DNA from: Calycina herbarum | Lineage: Eukaryota > Ascomycota > Leotiomycetes > Helotiales > Pezizellaceae | Reading direction: 5' to 3' | Assembly: GCA_001414485.1 (NCBI GenBank) | Contig: LLEY01000026.1 | Span: forward strand, 310,001 to 374,000 | Length of the DNA: 64,000 bases | Part shown: positions 48,796-61,310 of the stretch, piece after piece | How the letters are laid out: each line of letters opens with the position of its first letter | How positions within the stretch are numbered: position 1 is the stretch's first letter | The notes under the pieces: model-generated | The model's database searches: none | Told to the model about the DNA's origin: nothing | The model's input: the letters and a program-made list of their open reading frames with translations, nothing else | Program-made: the position numbers and the translations under genes

Positions 48796-49512
48796 ATGGC
48801 TCTACGAGCAGCTTCACCATTCTACCGCCCTGGAAACCCAGATGTTGACGAACAAGAGCCACCTCGAGGTCGCAAACGTCGTCGCAGCAGTGGTGGTTTA
48901 CAACTAGCCTCCAAACAAATGTCCACTCTCCGCGGTCGAGCTCGTCACCGAAGTCTTAGTATCTTGGAGAGAGGTGCCGTCCACGATACCGAGAACGAGA
49001 CCTCGGATTCGGAAGAAGAGGAAGAAGAACTCGACGAGACAACCATGAAAATGGTCGGCATCGCAGCAGGAGTGGCCGGCATCGTAGCAGGAGTAGCCGT
49101 CCTGGCCGCAGTACATAAACATACAGCTCGAAGATCTGCTCGCCGTGCCGCCATGCTTCGGCATATGAAGAAACTCGCCGATGGTCTTGTGGCCTTAGCC
49201 AATTCGATGGATCAATCAGATTCAGATTCAGAGTCAGAGTCAGATTCAGACTCGGGCTCTGACCTCACAGAATCTCTCAGCACAAAGACTCCATCAAAGG
49301 TTTTCCAGAAAAAGAATGGTAAACACCAACCGGCCACATCTCACCCTTTCCAATATCCACTCTCTTCGAGAAGCGGAAATGAGAATTCGGTGAAGATCAA
49401 GAAGAAGAGGAGGAGTCAAAGCCCTAGTCGAAGCCGGAGTCGGGAGGACAAGGGAACTCCACGACCGAGAAGACGACAGAGAACGCAATCCAGGAGTCGG
49501 AGACACGAGTGA
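48796..49512 (+). CDS. Small membrane-segment protein with acidic and RS-like tails
   Basis: A single exon of 238 aa with the ATG in good context (AAAATGG). I do not recognise a family function. Seen: a basic N-terminus (GRKRRR at about 30), an acidic stretch (SDSEEEEEELDE) just before one hydrophobic Gly/Ala/Val segment at about 86-108, a basic helix after it (RRSARRAAMLRHMKK), a run of alternating Ser/Asp/Glu at ~139-157, and a C-terminal Lys/Arg/Ser tail (RRSQSPSRSRSRE). The pattern suggests a single-pass or hairpin membrane protein with phosphorylatable disordered tails. Localisation is inference only. The compositional features could attract false hits to splicing SR proteins; no RRM is present. 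Confidence 0.72.
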   Translation: MALRAASPFYRPGNPDVDEQEPPRGRKRRRSSGGLQLASKQMSTLRGRARHRSLSILERGAVHDTENETSDSEEEEEELDETTMKMVGIAAGVAGIVAGVAVLAAVHKHTARRSARRAAMLRHMKKLADGLVALANSMDQSDSDSESESDSDSGSDLTESLSTKTPSKVFQKKNGKHQPATSHPFQYPLSSRSGNENSVKIKKKRRSQSPSRSRSREDKGTPRPRRRQRTQSRSRRHE

Positions 49513-50940
49513 GGTGTTGATTTATTATTTCTGAGTTTGGGAGTTATGGGTATGGGAAGTCACAAGGGGAAAGAGAAAAGGGAAAGGTGGATTGGTTCTC
49601 TTTGTTTGTTTTACTAGGGATAACTGGTTGGGTGCGCATGCTACGTGTATTATAGGTTACAAATTGGCGTCTGGTCTTTTGAGCATGGGATGGTACGGGT
49701 TGAGATGAGTTGGGAGCTTTCTCGCTTTGATTATTATGGACTCTTTGGCTGCTGTTCTCACTCTGACTTACTGGTTGGGATGGCTGGTTTAACCTCAACT
49801 CTGAGATGTTTCAAGATGGCGTTTAGTTTACGCGAGCCACGTCGACACGTGCAATTGAAACAACTATACTGCATTGATGCATACGGAGTACGGAAGACAA
49901 GGTGACGTGTCATAGGGAAGATAGCGACTTTCAATAACCCAATTTCCTTGCAGTCCTTTTTTTTGCCTCGAGCTTAAGGGGATATTGCTCATATAAACCC
50001 CGAAATGAAACTATAAATTGATCCCGGAGATTCGCTCTTGACTGAACATGTATCTAAGACGACAGGTATACCCAGAGTACTATGCCCTCTTGCTGGAAAT
50101 TAATTCTTAAAACACATAGGGTGTTTGCTCCACAACCTTGATGTGTGTGTCTGCTTCTGGCACATTCTCTACCTGCAGTTGAAGCTTGTTTGTACAGCGA
50201 TGATAATGAGCCACCAAGACGCACTCGAGCTGTGTGGGAGATTGTTAAGTAAGTGATTGGAGGAGATGCATACCCATGTGCTGACGACGTAGTAGGCAAC
50301 GTACATTGATGAAGTTATCGAAGAAGACAAAAAGAGTATTAATAATGGGACTTTATTGATGGCTCGCTGTGGTGACTTCAAATTGAGCGGGAAACATTTG
50401 ATGAAGCTCTGGTATTGCCGCCCGTCTAACTTCGAGCTATCATTGCGATATGCTACAATAGATTTCTTTGGAGACCCCCGGAATTTGACAATCAATTAAA
50501 TGTCTTTGTCAAGGTCAGGTTCTGAGAAGAATTCGGCTGCGGAGTTATGTCCTGATTGATTGAGTTGAATGATCAGAGGAGAAGGCAGTGGGGGACGGTT
50601 CTGCCAAGAGTATTTTTTTGGCCAATCACAGCTCAATACCAAGCTTTCTCTACCTGACAGCCCCAAGAGCCCCAAGAGCCCGAGAGAAGAAGTTGATTCA
50701 GGCATTCAAACGATCCCTAGCATATAAGTTTTCATGGATCACTTATCGATGGTCTAACATGCGAAATGTTGTCAAATGTTTCTATAAATGACATCTGTCT
50801 TGTTTGACCTCGATCACTAGCGTCGGTGCTGCCTAAAATAAGTCTTTAAGATGCTGAGACTTCGCCTCGAGTACACCCGTCACTCACGATAGCCTCCTTT
50901 CTTCTTTTTCTCAACCATCATCTCTTATTTCATCTCAACA
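49513..50940. other. Intergenic region
   Basis: No supported gene. A 108-codon minus frame at 50169-50495 contains a hydrophobic stretch but nothing recognisable. 50870-50940 is pyrimidine-rich and likely the start region of the gene at 50941. Confidence 0.5.
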
Positions 50941-52224
50941 ATGGATCTCGATATCGAATCGTGGACTCCCATTCCGAGGGGTCCAATCCCAACCTACCGC
51001 ATCGACCTTTCTCTCCCCCCGCAAGAACGTTACACCCAATTATCCACCGATTTCGGTGGTCGAATGCGTGATCTCGTCCCCCTTTTCGATCGTATCCTCT
51101 CTTGGTCAATACCATTCTCTTATCCCCGAAGATTTATCAAATTTCTAGCTTCAGTTTTCCTCAGGCGTGTTTTTTCAGATGAAGAGACTGAGGAGATGAA
51201 GGGGATTGCAAAGGTTTCTGGTGTGGATATGTTTATTGTTGTGGCTTTGAATGTTTTATTGGACAGTCTTCTTGGGTGTACGAGCGGTGGGGTATTGGTG
51301 CGGGGGAAGAAGAGGAAGGGCAAAAATGGAGAGGAGGAAATCCAAATCCCGACGATGATGCATTTTCGAACTTTAGATTGGGGCATGGATGGGTTAAAGA
51401 ATTTGCTTGTTACTCTGGAATTCGTGAGGTCAAGATCTAGTGAGCCGGAAAGAGTGATTGCGAGGTCGATTACTTATGCCGGGTTTGTTGGTGTATTGAC
51501 AGGAGTCAGGTAACTTTTTTCCCCTTCAACAAATTGAAAAGCAAATACTAATACACTTCTATTCAGACAAGATCTCTCAATATCTCTCAACTTCCGACCT
51601 GTCCATTATTGTTCAGCTATCTCGCTTCGTACCCATCAACTCCTAGTCCTCCTTAGTTTCCGTCCATCAATCGCTTCCCATCTACGCTCAGCCCTTCTCC
51701 CATCCGATGAAACCGCCCCATTTCCAGAATTATCCCAATCCGTCAAAACTCTCGAGGGCATCAAATCCTCGCCCTGCTACCTAATCCTGTGTTCGGGAAC
51801 AGAAACCACAGTAATCGAACGAGATCTCTCCACCTCCAAACTCCGCACCTCCTCACAATTCATAGTCCACACCAACCACGACAAAGATATCCCCTCCTCC
51901 TCCCCACCTCAGACCATAAAATCTGCACCGGTGGGACTAGATTTCTGGATTGAAGACAGCGAATACCGAGCGGAATGCGTAGCCACGAAATGGGGGGCCG
52001 TAAAGACAAAGCACGAGAACAAACAAAATGAAGAGCCAGCTTTGAAAGACGTACAACCTAGTATTGTGGAAGAAACTTTGATCAATTGGGTGAAAACCTA
52101 TCCGGTTATGAATGAGACTAGCCATTTTGGGTGTGTGATGGATCCGGGTACCGGAAGGATTGTGATGTTGGAGCGTGATGGTTTCAAGAAACATAGACCG
52201 AATGTCGTTTTGACTATGAAATGA
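50941..52224 (+). CDS. Acid ceramidase / NAAA-like N-terminal-nucleophile amidase
   Basis: The model is join(50941..51509, 51567..52224), 408 aa. Seen: an N-terminal domain (WTPIPRGPIPTYRIDLSLPP, the arrangement of the NAAA/acid ceramidase pro-part), then GCTSGG with the candidate nucleophile Cys113. HFRTLDWG follows with Arg143 and Asp146, matching the Cys, Arg, Asp triad of the family; QDLSISLNFR and the C-terminal GCVMDPGTGRI follow. Known: members self-cleave before the Cys and hydrolyse ceramide or N-acylethanolamines. Here the Cys-to-Arg distance is about 30 residues against 16 in human enzymes, due to a Lys/Gly/Glu-rich insertion (RGKKRKGKNGEEE). No signal peptide is obvious, so a cytosolic or peripheral location is possible. 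The substrate is not determinable. Confidence 0.85.
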
Positions 52225-52541
52225 GGTTCTTTGGGATGTGGAAATAATGAAATGTAGATGAATTAGAAGAGGGGATCCAGCGAGGACTGTCGGGCTTGCT
52301 CTGGCGGAACTGGAACCGGCTTTTAGACGAGTATAGCGATTACGAAATCTAGCGTGAGAATAGCAAAGAACTTTAGAAACAACGTCATAGTCAATAAACA
52401 CGGGAGGTTTAAATCCAACTAACAGCCTAATCTAGTGAACTTGTCGAATCGTCGCCTAACCGAGAACTCAATATCGGTTTCTCATTTTTCTCCATGTCCA
52501 TGGGATATCTCTTGTGCTCACGCCAACATCGGAATGGCCTT
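52225..52541. other. Short intergenic region between convergent genes
   Basis: 317 bp between two stop codons. Nothing distinctive was seen. Confidence 0.6.
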
Positions 52542-53993
52542 TCACTTTGTTGCCATCAACCTGTCAGCAAGCATCTTGTCTAACGGTGCAATTGCTGACT
52601 GGTAGTCATGAACCTGATCTTTCTCGAGCACACTCTTTCCCGCAGTCATGATTAATCTCTCTGGAGCGGGAACGCTCAAGTATGGCTTGACTCTGACTCT
52701 GTGGGCTGTTCGAAAGACTCTCATTTGCTTCACAATATTGTTCATCTCTTCCTCAATTTGCAAATCCCCAGCGTCCTTGGCTGCCTGTCGGAAGCTGTGC
52801 TCTCGGACGACGTCCCGAAATATTTGCTGCCTTTTTGGCATGTATCGGATGGTGTTCTCCTCGGTCAAATATCTGTCAAGTCCCAAAAATGCATCGACAA
52901 TTTGAGGAAATAACAGTTGGTTGCCAGACAGTCCATCGTATTCGGTGTATTCCCCAGTAACTGGATCGATAGTCCCAGCTGCCCAACCTTGAAAGCCCTG
53001 CGCGTAGTGCATCCATACATTTCGAGAAATCTTGGTCTCAACCATGGTCTCGTAATATGTCTTCAGGGGTCTGCGGATCTCGAGATTCATTTGACGGAGT
53101 GTTTCGAGAAGGCCGGTACGATCACCCACGGAATGCTGTTGCATAGCTTTGGTGACTAAGTGGTAGATTGGAAGCGCTTGTTCTTCTATCGCTGGGAAAA
53201 CATGACCAAAGTGGTACTCGGCTGATTGAATTATTTCCGACATGCCAGGGTTGATTGGGTACACAATTTGTGCTTTTTTATCGAAGTTGCAGAGATAGTT
53301 GCTGGTTACGTTTCCACCCTGGGAAGTGACTCCAAACCGTCGCTTAAGATACTCCCAAGGGACATTCAGCTGCTCGGGGATTTCGACTACTTGCTCTTCT
53401 TGGGCGAGCTTCACAATAGGAATTGTTCCCCATCTGGAAGTTGATCAGTACTGTAGCTTTAGATGGGATACGTTTTACTCTGATCACCGAAATGCATGCC
53501 TTGACAAGGCGATACAAGCGAAAAGCCCATTCCAAGCCTCCCTTGACAAAATGTTGGTTGCACTCTTCTCAGCTGCAGATAGCAAAACTTCAACCTGTTT
53601 TAAATTGATTCGTTCTTTCAATATCTGTTTATATTTGACTCGGTAAGCTAAACACCGTTGGTAGTTGCTGAGATCGTCGGTTGATATTTCAGCGGTCGAT
53701 AATGAAGGTACGAGTTCGAGATAGATATCGTGGAATGGCCTAAGTGCTTCAGGCCAGGCTTGTCCGTAGGACGTCTTTGGTGGCCATGAACCCGCTCCAT
53801 CTACCACTACCAAATTTTGAAGGGCTGCCACAGTGGGATGAGGTTTGTGAGCAGGTGTCTTGATTTCAGCGTATTCTGTCTCTGAGTGGGAGGTTGCTTT
53901 CTTTGAGGTGGTAGTTATGTAGTATTTGATAACGAAACTAATAAGAGCAGTTGTAATGGTGTACAAAAGCACAACGTGCATGAGAGCAAGCAT
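52542..53993 (-). CDS. Indoleamine 2,3-dioxygenase-like protein with N-terminal membrane segment
   Basis: The model is complement(join(52542..53433, 53488..53993)), 465 aa, with one 54-nt intron. The first ATG in frame is at 53993. Seen: a hydrophobic segment at about residues 3-23 (HVVLLYTITTALISFVI), then a soluble all-helical part. Resemblance to IDO rests on the pattern of LRQMNLEIRRPLKTYYETM, a distal HYAQGFQGW segment, the EYDGLSGNQLLFPQIVDAFLG segment in place of IDO's GGSGAQS loop region, and FRTAHRVRVKPYL with His413 in the position of the proximal haem ligand. Known IDOs open tryptophan to N-formylkynurenine. Several usual IDO residues (the SGGSGAQS-type loop) are changed, so activity and substrate are doubtful. 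A membrane-tethered IDO-like protein is unusual; the alternative is an unnamed fungal family related to IDO. Confidence 0.75.
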
Positions 53994-56424
53994 GGGATCT
54001 GGGGTCTGAAGGTTTTGCAAGATGGATCGATAGGTAGCTAGACGGATAGACGGATAGAGGTGTTACTTGATATATGAATGAGTTGAACGAGAATATGACC
54101 TGTCAAAACTCGCAACGTCGTATTCGTCCATCTCTACCTTGCCATTACCAACAAAACTCACCGCGGAGCTGACAGTGTATGGGTCTTTAATAGGTGGATA
54201 GCTGAATAGACAACCAAATCCGATCTTTCGTTCCGTACGGCGCCTCTAAGAGAGTACACTTCCAATCCTAAAAGAGCAGCTCCGGGAATCCGAACTGTTC
54301 TATAGGACTTGATTGCACCATCTCGGCACACTTACCCTCCGTAGTGAGGTTGATGGTCACTTGGTTTGGCTATTGAATATCCTCATTGCGGTCTTTCATC
54401 CCGTAGATCTATTCAAAGTGGCTAGCTGCAGTTTTCATCATCAAAGGTACCTTGCACTCCATTCCAAACCCCTTGGAAGTTCCCTTTTCGCGCTAAAAAC
54501 CACCCTGGAAGCATCTCGGAAGGTCGGAGGCACAGCGATTTTCAACCCTTCAAACCCCGAAGATCTGACGAGTCTCTATCTACAGTCCATCTAAAACATC
54601 ACAATCAGGAGATCTCAGCAACGAAGCCGAGAAACCATGCAGGTGGTGGGAGAAGTCTCGCTTAAGACCTTGGCAAAAAACATCATACTTCTCCTTCGCG
54701 ATTCTGGTTTTCCTTTGCATGAGACTTTTACTTTTACTACTTAGAGATTATACAGTGAGTTTAGTCATTCAACTTGTAAATTAAATTGTTCCGGAATATT
54801 TAGGTCCGTCAAGTTAATTAAATAAAGTTCTATGATTTTGAAGAGTATCAGCATACCCAAAAATTATTTATTGAAAAAAATTAAGCAAGAAAACTTCAAA
54901 AAAGAAAATTATTTTATAGAAACCCCCAAAGACCAAGTTTGGGCAAAAGAAGGACGGCTTCGCGATGTCACTCTCATCCTCGGAACTCAAGAAATGGATC
55001 TTGCAAAGAGTGCAAGAGAGAGATTGCTATGTACGAGATGGAAACTTTATTAGAAAGTCCGCCTAGGCAGAAATGGTGCCAGCTTAGACTTGCGATGAAT
55101 GATAGATGTTGCGGCGAAAATCACGATTTAGAGAGTCATGCGTGGGTGCTGGGGCAGGAGTCATGCAATGGTACGGAGGTACTGCCAGATCCCACATAGT
55201 GTAAATCAAGCACCACCCAATCCTCCATCCACCAGATCGGACCGAAGATAATAAGCCACCAATAGACAACCTTATTGCACAGGATTTAACTTCTCACTTC
55301 TCACTTCTCACTACGAAGTCCACGGGAACGAGGCGAGAACTCTCCACGCGAATCCCATTCCCAGTTTACAAGTACCAGCTGCAAACTTGAAATATATCCA
55401 AATATCAATCCCATTATTACCACATGAACAACTTCGCAATCTTTCCACTGAACTATTTCCACATCTTCACTTACAACTTCCTCATCAATCCTCCAAACCC
55501 TTTCATGCAAGACACAATACTTCCATCCACCTTCATACCACCCTCATGCAGTTTGTAATTTTTAGTTTTCTTACTGCGTATGGAGAGGCGAAGGGTGGTG
55601 GAGGATGAATCCTAATTCGCCATCATTACGATACGATAGCGATGCGCCATCTTATCGCTTCCTTCCGGTCCATCCCTCCACCGCGTCTGCCTTTTTTGGG
55701 GCGCAGTGATGAGGGGGCGTGGCGTAGAAGTGAGGGGAACTGGAGTGGTGAGAGAGGGGTCGGTGAGTGAGAGTCAGAGTAGTATGAGCACGCCAACATC
55801 AGCGTGCGAGAAAAGTGAGAGAAGAGCGAGGAGTAATTAAAGGACTAAGTAAGATATACATTGCAACCTAATCAGGAAAGGTGATAGATCTAGTAAATAC
55901 ATTTGAAGTGTGTCGTGAGGGACATTTCCATTATAGAAAATTATATATAAAAAACTATATACTAGAATTAACAAATAAGGTCTCTTTGTTATGTAAGTTC
56001 GATCGTGTAGTGTGTGATCGCGTGCGTTGTGTATGTGAGTTTTCTTGCCTCCATCTAGCTCATTTCATGCCTTTCTTGCAAGATGACTTTTGCAAATATG
56101 TCCATCAATCCATCCTCCCTCCTCTCTCCCATAAATACCATTCCATTCCATATAAAATACCAGAAAAAAAGTGATCATCAATTCGCCACTCCCTTGTTGT
56201 TGAGAGCGGGAAGATGTATAAAACTCCGTAAGTGGGGAAAAAAAGAACACCAAAGCCTTGGGGTATAGACGCCTTTCCCATTTTTCGCACAATCAAAAAA
56301 ATCCAAATAATTCAGGGGGTCTGAAAACAAAACACCGTTTGCCCTCCTCCCTTTCTATGTCCATGAAAACAAATTCCTTTTCCCCCCCATTTCTTTCCTC
56401 CCATATGTACGGTGGTATATTCTA
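53994..56424. other. Intergenic region
   Basis: No supported gene. The AT-rich part at 54740-54920 contains TTTAGTCATTCAACTTGTAAA and AAATTGTTCCGG, related to sequence at 22411 and to the inverted-repeat elements. A 7-bp repeat (TTCTCAC x3) is at 55291-55311. Confidence 0.5.
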
Positions 56425-57710
56425 CTATAATAGTAGGCTAGAGACAGCAAGTACCACGGCTATTAAGCCGAAATTAGTGCCCATTAAGGGGCTCGACGCG
56501 CCGTTGGTTACTACTGCCGCTGCAAGACTGGCATTGACGAAATTGGGTCCGCAATTGACGTTTACTTGCATTGCTGCATTGACGTAGGATGTTGCGATTG
56601 CGCTCGTTCGATCGGAGCTGGCTGCTTCGTATACGGCCATGGAGTTTTGTAAACATGAATTACAGGTCGGTTGACTTCCTCCTGGTAGGGTGATGTTTAG
56701 AGGGAGGTAGTAGAGGTATGTATCGGCGGGGTTGGTGGCGTTGGTGATAGCTTCTGCAAAGCAATAGGATTTTGAGATTTGGTTCTTCAAGCACGTGGAA
56801 GTGTAGATGGGTTTGTAGGCAACTAGACCGAGACGTGCTTGGTTGATGAGTGGGTTTTGGGTGGAGAGATCTGCAGAACAAGCCGATGAGCTGGTGATGT
56901 TGGCTGCGAAAGCAGACATCACTTTTCCACAACTGGTAACATTCGCGGCACAGGCATTGTCAAGAACTTGTGTAATTTTGGTGACGGATTTCTCGGCTTG
57001 GAAGAATGACATGGAGTTCTATTTTTTATTAGTATTATCTCGTTTAGAAAATATCACAAGTAACATACCTGGAGTAGAAGCGAGACTGGGAGGCACGCTT
57101 TGAAAGTAGCATTTGCAAGCATTGAATTCATAAATGAAGCACAACTGGCGGTGATGTTGGAGCTGAAGCCACTATCAAAAGCGCTTGGGAGTGGAGAAGA
57201 TGCATCTGTGGCAGCTGTAATTAGAGTGGCGGTGGTAGCGCGGGTTGTCTTGGTTCCTGAGCCACCCACAGTAGCAGTGACGGTCTGCGTGACTGGTTTT
57301 GCAGTTGATGCACTATCTTGACCCAACTCCTGTCTTCGTCGAAGATCCTCGTTGACGTTGGACAAGGTCCATTCCAGCTGCTTGGGTGGAGGTGAAAGAT
57401 CAACCAATATCTGCCCTGATTGGGCCCATTGGTTGAGTGTTGATCTATCGGGCTTTGCAACGGCCTCGACCACGGCTGCGGGTTCAACTTCCACCATTTG
57501 CTCTTTTATAACCACCGACGCCGAGCACGCTGGGAGACAACATATTATCAGAAAAGCAAATAGCAAAAAGTGGTGTTGTTGTACGTGAGAATGACGACGA
57601 GCTGCAAGGTTCAGCCTATGGTGCGAGGGCGACTGTGCAGCCTCTGTTCTCGTTCTCCGTCCACCGGAAACCACCTTCTGAGCGACTTTCCCCATTATCA
57701 TTAAACTCAT
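56425..57710 (-). CDS. Predicted GPI-anchored cell-surface glycoprotein
   Basis: The model is complement(join(56425..57018, 57069..57710)), 411 aa. Seen: a basic N-terminal extension (~1-45) followed by a hydrophobic stretch at 48-60 and CSAS. This could be a late signal anchor; Met4 and Met6 are also possible starts. A Thr/Ser-rich region follows (TVTATVGGSGTKTTRATTATL), then a Cys-rich domain of about 230 residues with N-x-S/T sites (SSNITASC, CAANVTSC, ANITSSSAC). The C-terminus has a small-residue site (NGASS) and the hydrophobic end GLIAVVLAVSSLLL, as for a GPI signal. I recall similar Cys-rich domains in many fungal surface proteins without known function. The upstream part may serve as a signal-anchor instead. 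The function is unknown. Confidence 0.8.
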
Positions 57711-60700
57711 GTCGATATCTGTTGCTGGGAGGAATTACGTATGGTGTAGTATCGAAGAGGGGGTTGTTATAATCGTGGCTCCAGCATTACTCGATCTTGG
57801 GCGTCGACACGTCGTCGTCGTCCCAAGGTAGTGCAATCAGGTGCAATGCGAGAATCGTGGCGTGGTCCTCCTTGACGATGATGCTCCTTCAGTAAAGAAG
57901 AGCTATTTCTTGGACCTTCCTTGTTGATTTCCTGAGAATTCGTCCCTTCTTTACTCGTCCTGGGTTTTTCCGTGTAGCAGGAGGGGCCCGGGTATATTAT
58001 TTTCCTTCTCAGACTCGTGATGGCGAACCGCGATGATGTTCCAAGTACAGATAAACGAGTGACTGTAGTTGGAGCAGGTGGAAGGCGATCTTTGCTGGTA
58101 CGGGAGCGGAACGGCGGACAGGTTTATATATGATCTTGATCTGGCGATGTTTTTGGCAGCTGGGGGTGGCAGAGTACAGGCAAAATCGAGTCGCACATTA
58201 GCCCTTGGATGCAGATGCAGAGGAGATGCAAATGGATACCAAGTACAAGTAGAGCACTCTATAGGGAACTGACTGACACAGGCCGAGATGTTGCACTTCC
58301 AGGTGAACCTGGTGAGAGGGCACTGCTTCCTTTTTGTTTGTTCTCACCCTGTTCTGTTGCAGCGCTTGCCGGAGAAAATCACAGCAGCCATGAAGGGGAC
58401 CATGGCACCATGGCACAACCCTCAGGGGCTTACGCCTTAACCAGGTACCCCGTCAATATTGCATGTACAGTACAGTAGTAGTAGTAGTATACTGGGTCGC
58501 ACCAGGCCATTCAGAGGGCACGGAGAAGCGTGCGGTAGTGGGGGTGGAAAGCCACAATATTGAAATTGCTTCAATCGAGCATCCCCGGATACACCCATGT
58601 CGACTCGACACCATGCTGTCGCCCAGACCAGAAGGCCGATAGCACGAAAGCAACGAGAATACTCGTAGGCAAGGCAGTAGTCCACTTTTTCCACCACGAA
58701 AATTGAGAGTTGGCAGTCGATACTGGCCTGCAGTTGGAAGACTATGGGGCACAATACTCTGGCAGCATTTTCTTTCCCAAGCGATACTTGTACAATTCCT
58801 CCAACAATTGTGCGAATTGGACTCATTTTAACGCAGACAAATTCAGTCATCTTTTTGGGCCCGTGGCGCTGGAAAGGTCTGCTCGGTCTGGACCAGCGAC
58901 GAAAATAACCTGGCTGATCTTCTCTCCTTTTCAACCTTCCACCCAAGTTCCACGGCAGAAACGGCCTCCAAGGCTGCCACTGCTACGAGCGAGGCACCAC
59001 TAAACAAAGATATCGATCGAATCGCTTCCATACAACGTCGTTGCAGATGTGGTGCCGGGCCGGGGTCCAATCTGGCATTGCATCCATTGCGTGGCACGAA
59101 AGGTGATCTGGAAGGTGTCGACGCTGTCCGTCTGTCTTCCAAATCCAGCGACGAATTTCTTTCTTGAGAACGACGCGTCTCCCATTCAGAAAATCACTCC
59201 ATGACGGCCATCCGAAGTCTACATTTCGGTGGGGGTGAAGCTTTGATGGCGGGAACCTGCGGGGCGGCCATTGTTAGAACAAGGCGCGATGTCCGAACAC
59301 TGACGATGAAAAGCCTCAAAAACGGCCAAAATCCCAGAATGCTCCGATCCGCCATATTAACTCTCAGTCTAAGCCTCTAATTCTTTGGGTTCCAACAAGA
59401 AAAGTTGCAGGCTGTATCCCCGGATAAGATTATTGAATTGTTGGTTCTTTAATTCTCTCGAAGAATTCAAAACTTCATTCCGAAGAATCAAAATTTGGTT
59501 GCACAGCCTCCGGAAAACCCTCTTCGTGTGATTCGAAACACACCAAGTTCAAACAACCGCCTACGGAGTATGTTTCTTCGCCCCAAATACGAACTCCTGA
59601 ATTTGAATTGCGATTGATGTTTCTGAAACTACCAAAGGGTCATGGCAATCTGCTTAAAGTCGTCTTTTCACAACTCCATCTTATACCGATGACTTTCCCT
59701 TGATACCCTAAAAGTCAAACAAACCCGATATAGAATTCGACAACACCAATTCTCGCACAGAAACTCGCATGCAGACCGATATTCGATCATGCAGCAAGCC
59801 ATATTGACCAAGGAAAACTTGTGCATGTGCCCAGCTTTCACAATCTCAGCACACCCATATTGTGCATTTACCCCCTTTTCCCGGGCCCTAACCGACCACC
59901 AACCCCCCTTCTTGCTCCACTCTTATCTACAGCCTGCATGAACTCACCTTCTTGTTGTCATCTGCCGCTCAAAATATACACCGAATCTCAAGGGCTCAAA
60001 GCTGTACCATACCCGACTCGGCCCTAGATAATCTGCCATGAATGCACGAATGATGATTTCTCCGAACAACCACGTTTCCCCTCACCTCATGGCTAACCCC
60101 GGAAATCGACCTGCGTGTGGTTGAAGAAGCGCCGATAATCTCATTGAAAGGGTCTCACGGGTCAACCACCAAACCACCATCTTCTATGGCCACATTCTTA
60201 CCGCTGCCAGATGCCAATACTTTGTTTTTGCTGGACTCAGACGCCCGACAAAATACAGCTTATCTATTCCAACCAACTGGAGCCCAAGCCGCCAGCCATG
60301 TCAGCATGCGGTGGCATGTATGGCTGACAAAACCAATAAAGAGCCGCAGAGCTGCCTCTGATGGTGTCCGGTCGTTCGATTCATCTTATCGCTGTTTATT
60401 ACACACTTTTTGCACACATGAGAACCAGTGTTCTCTGCGTAGAAACAAACGGCCAAGCGTCCAACACGAATGAAGTGTTCCTCGGGTTTCTTGTTTGGGA
60501 AGCATCTGAAATGTTATATAATTGTTGGTGTTGCTGCTGCGGTGACTCTCCCAAGTGAGGGAATACTACATTGTACTTGTGGACACGAGATATTGGAAGC
60601 CTTGCATGTTGGAGTTGCATCCCGATCTGGTTCTACGAGATTATGTGTTGGTGTGAAGGCACGAATCTAGTGGTTCCTGTGACACTATGGATTGATTAGA

Positions 60701-60852
60701 GTTCTTCTGTTGCACCGGCTGCTTTTCTTTTCCATCCATTGAATCACGTTGTCTCTTTCCGTGCTCGCGAGTCCCTGTTCTAAATCTCTTTCTCCAGATT
60801 CTTGATTGCTCTAGAAGATTTGGGTCGAAAATTTTCCAAGCTTTCGGAATAA

Positions 60853-60940
60853 TTACTTGAATTATCCTAAAAGATTAGAACAATGGCGATGAAGCTGAAA
60901 TTTTTACTGCGGCTTTTACTGTCCATCGCGACCGTCTACC
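60853..60940. repeat. Solitary end of the inverted-repeat element
   Basis: TTTACTGC(G)GCTTTTACTGTCCATCGCGA aligns to the right inner end of copy 1 (TTTACTGCCACTTTTAATGTTCATCGCGA, 2366-2394). The bases just before it (TTATCCTAAAAGATTAGAACAATGGCGATGA) resemble the interior of the copies and the repeats at 42605. No left end was found within 300 bp. Confidence 0.6.
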
Positions 60941-61295
60941 GGGAGATAAAAACGTCGGCTTTTTCGGCGCAACCCTGAACAACACGATAACAACGCGAAC
61001 AAAATAAAACAGAACTAGGACGGCCATTGATAAGTCTATTGGGGCTCAGTCTAATTTTTTCTTCTTCATATTTTTCCGAGTTGCGTAGAAAAGTAACTTG
61101 CAAAAACCGAGTTTTTTCGTGCCTGGCGGAGCCGGGCGATTCTTTACAGCAGTCACATGACCTCACATGCTGAGTTTTCTTGTCAAGCAAAGTATATCGG
61201 CTTAGGGCTGATGTTCTTTTATTTGCCATCTGCAAAGAGATATATGTTTTGGGGGGTCTCTGTCCAATTATAATGGGTTTATCCAGTTGGACCTT

Positions 61296-61310
61296 CGGTC
61301 GTACCGACCG
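61296..61310. promoter_or_regulatory. Candidate Zn2Cys6-type palindrome CGG-N9-CCG
   Basis: CGGTCGTACCGACCG is an inverted repeat with 6-bp arms and a 3-bp centre, about 590 bp upstream of the permease ATG. It has the CGG...CCG form bound by fungal zinc-cluster factors. TGACGTGA lies a few bases further on. Function is inference. Confidence 0.35.

Noticed and set aside
58437..58946. 169-codon minus frame
   Set aside because: No domain, no matching exons, Cys/Arg-rich mixed composition typical of non-coding sequence.
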